DNA from: Arthrobacter agilis
Lineage (GTDB): Bacteria; Actinomycetota; Actinomycetes; Actinomycetales; Micrococcaceae
Direction of reading: 5' to 3'
Length of the DNA stretch: 64,000 nucleotides
Assembly: GCF_002157505.1 (NCBI RefSeq)
Contig: NZ_NFSC01000028.1
Coordinates: forward strand, 393,358-457,357
This document shows, one piece after another, positions 63,915-64,000 of this stretch (its first letter is position 1; every line of letters starts with the position of its first letter). Below the pieces are notes generated by a model. That model did not search any database. It worked only from the letters and a program-made list of their open reading frames with translations, and was not told the DNA's origin. The translations under genes were made by a program, and so were the position numbers.

Positions 63915-64000
63915 CCTTGCTACCTGACGCGCCTCCTGTCCCCGGGTTCGGGGGGGGTGGTGCCGGCAAATCTGTGGGTTACATCCGTCGTGCTGGATGT
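63915..64000 (-). other. 23S-5S spacer, partial
   Basis: Transcribed spacer upstream of the 5S rRNA. No 23S rRNA 3' end could be recognised within these 86 bases. Confidence 0.6.

Overview
The window is a high-GC actinobacterial chromosome segment, most like the family Micrococcaceae (Arthrobacter and relatives). The gene content supports this: a dcw cluster, mycothione reductase, actinobacterial pyruvate carboxylase, class II DAHP synthase, GarA/OdhI-type FHA protein, FtsR-type MerR regulator, and a PASTA kinase next to an Rv2175c-type DNA-binding protein. MurE has DDPH where mDAP-type enzymes have DNPR, which fits an L-lysine cell wall. Gene order repeatedly matches Mycobacterium tuberculosis blocks: the Rv2173-Rv2187 neighbourhood, Rv1826-Rv1830, and Rv1691-Rv1713. 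No phage, insertion sequence, CRISPR array or plasmid genes are seen.

Layout. (1) 1-9,665: the start of the dcw operon on the minus strand (mraZ, rsmH, ftsL-like, ftsI, murE, murF, mraY, murD cut by the window edge). It sits behind a promoter carrying three MraZ boxes in 10-bp phase. (2) 9,858-24,299: a DUF3040 membrane protein, dinB, a polyprenyl synthetase, an Rv2175c-like regulator, a LysM/lytic transglycosylase, a PASTA Ser/Thr kinase, aroG (class II), a PlsC-like acyltransferase, a hypothetical membrane protein, a ROK glucokinase and a FadD15-like acyl-CoA ligase. (3) 24,292-30,237: mycothione reductase, pyruvate carboxylase and an orphan ParA-like ATPase. (4) 30,330-33,650: a regulatory and glycine-cleavage group (MerR/ResR-like, bifunctional nuclease, FtsR-like MerR, GarA-like FHA, gcvH) and tRNA-Pro(GGG). 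(5) 33,728-41,132: der, cmk, tyrA, an rluB-type pseudouridine synthase, scpB, scpA and parA. (6) 41,343-52,336: a metabolic block for C4-dicarboxylate uptake (dctA with a DcuS/CitA-type two-component system) and propionate use (prpE, GntR regulator, prpD, prpB, prpC). (7) 52,340-63,392: one tightly packed ten-gene minus-strand unit (TPR protein, HAD phosphatase, small protein, tlyA, nadK, recN, pyrG, two Nudix enzymes, xerD). (8) 63,751-64,000: the end of an rRNA operon, with 5S rRNA and its terminator.

How it works together. Regions 5 and 7 are parts of one conserved housekeeping neighbourhood. Region 6 lies between them, so it looks like a catabolic module lodged in conserved synteny. Each of its three convergent gene junctions carries a different short tandem repeat. 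The module has its own visible control elements: two TGTATACA palindromes 63 bp apart between prpE and the GntR gene, and a CRP/GlxR-like GTGA-N6-TCAC palindrome between dctA and its sensor kinase. The rest is mainly cell-wall synthesis and division, DNA repair and segregation, nucleotide and cofactor supply, and central carbon metabolism.

Many start codons are GTG. Several were set by Shine-Dalgarno position rather than maximum ORF length, and this is stated where it applies. All family calls come from motif recognition by eye; no database search was run.
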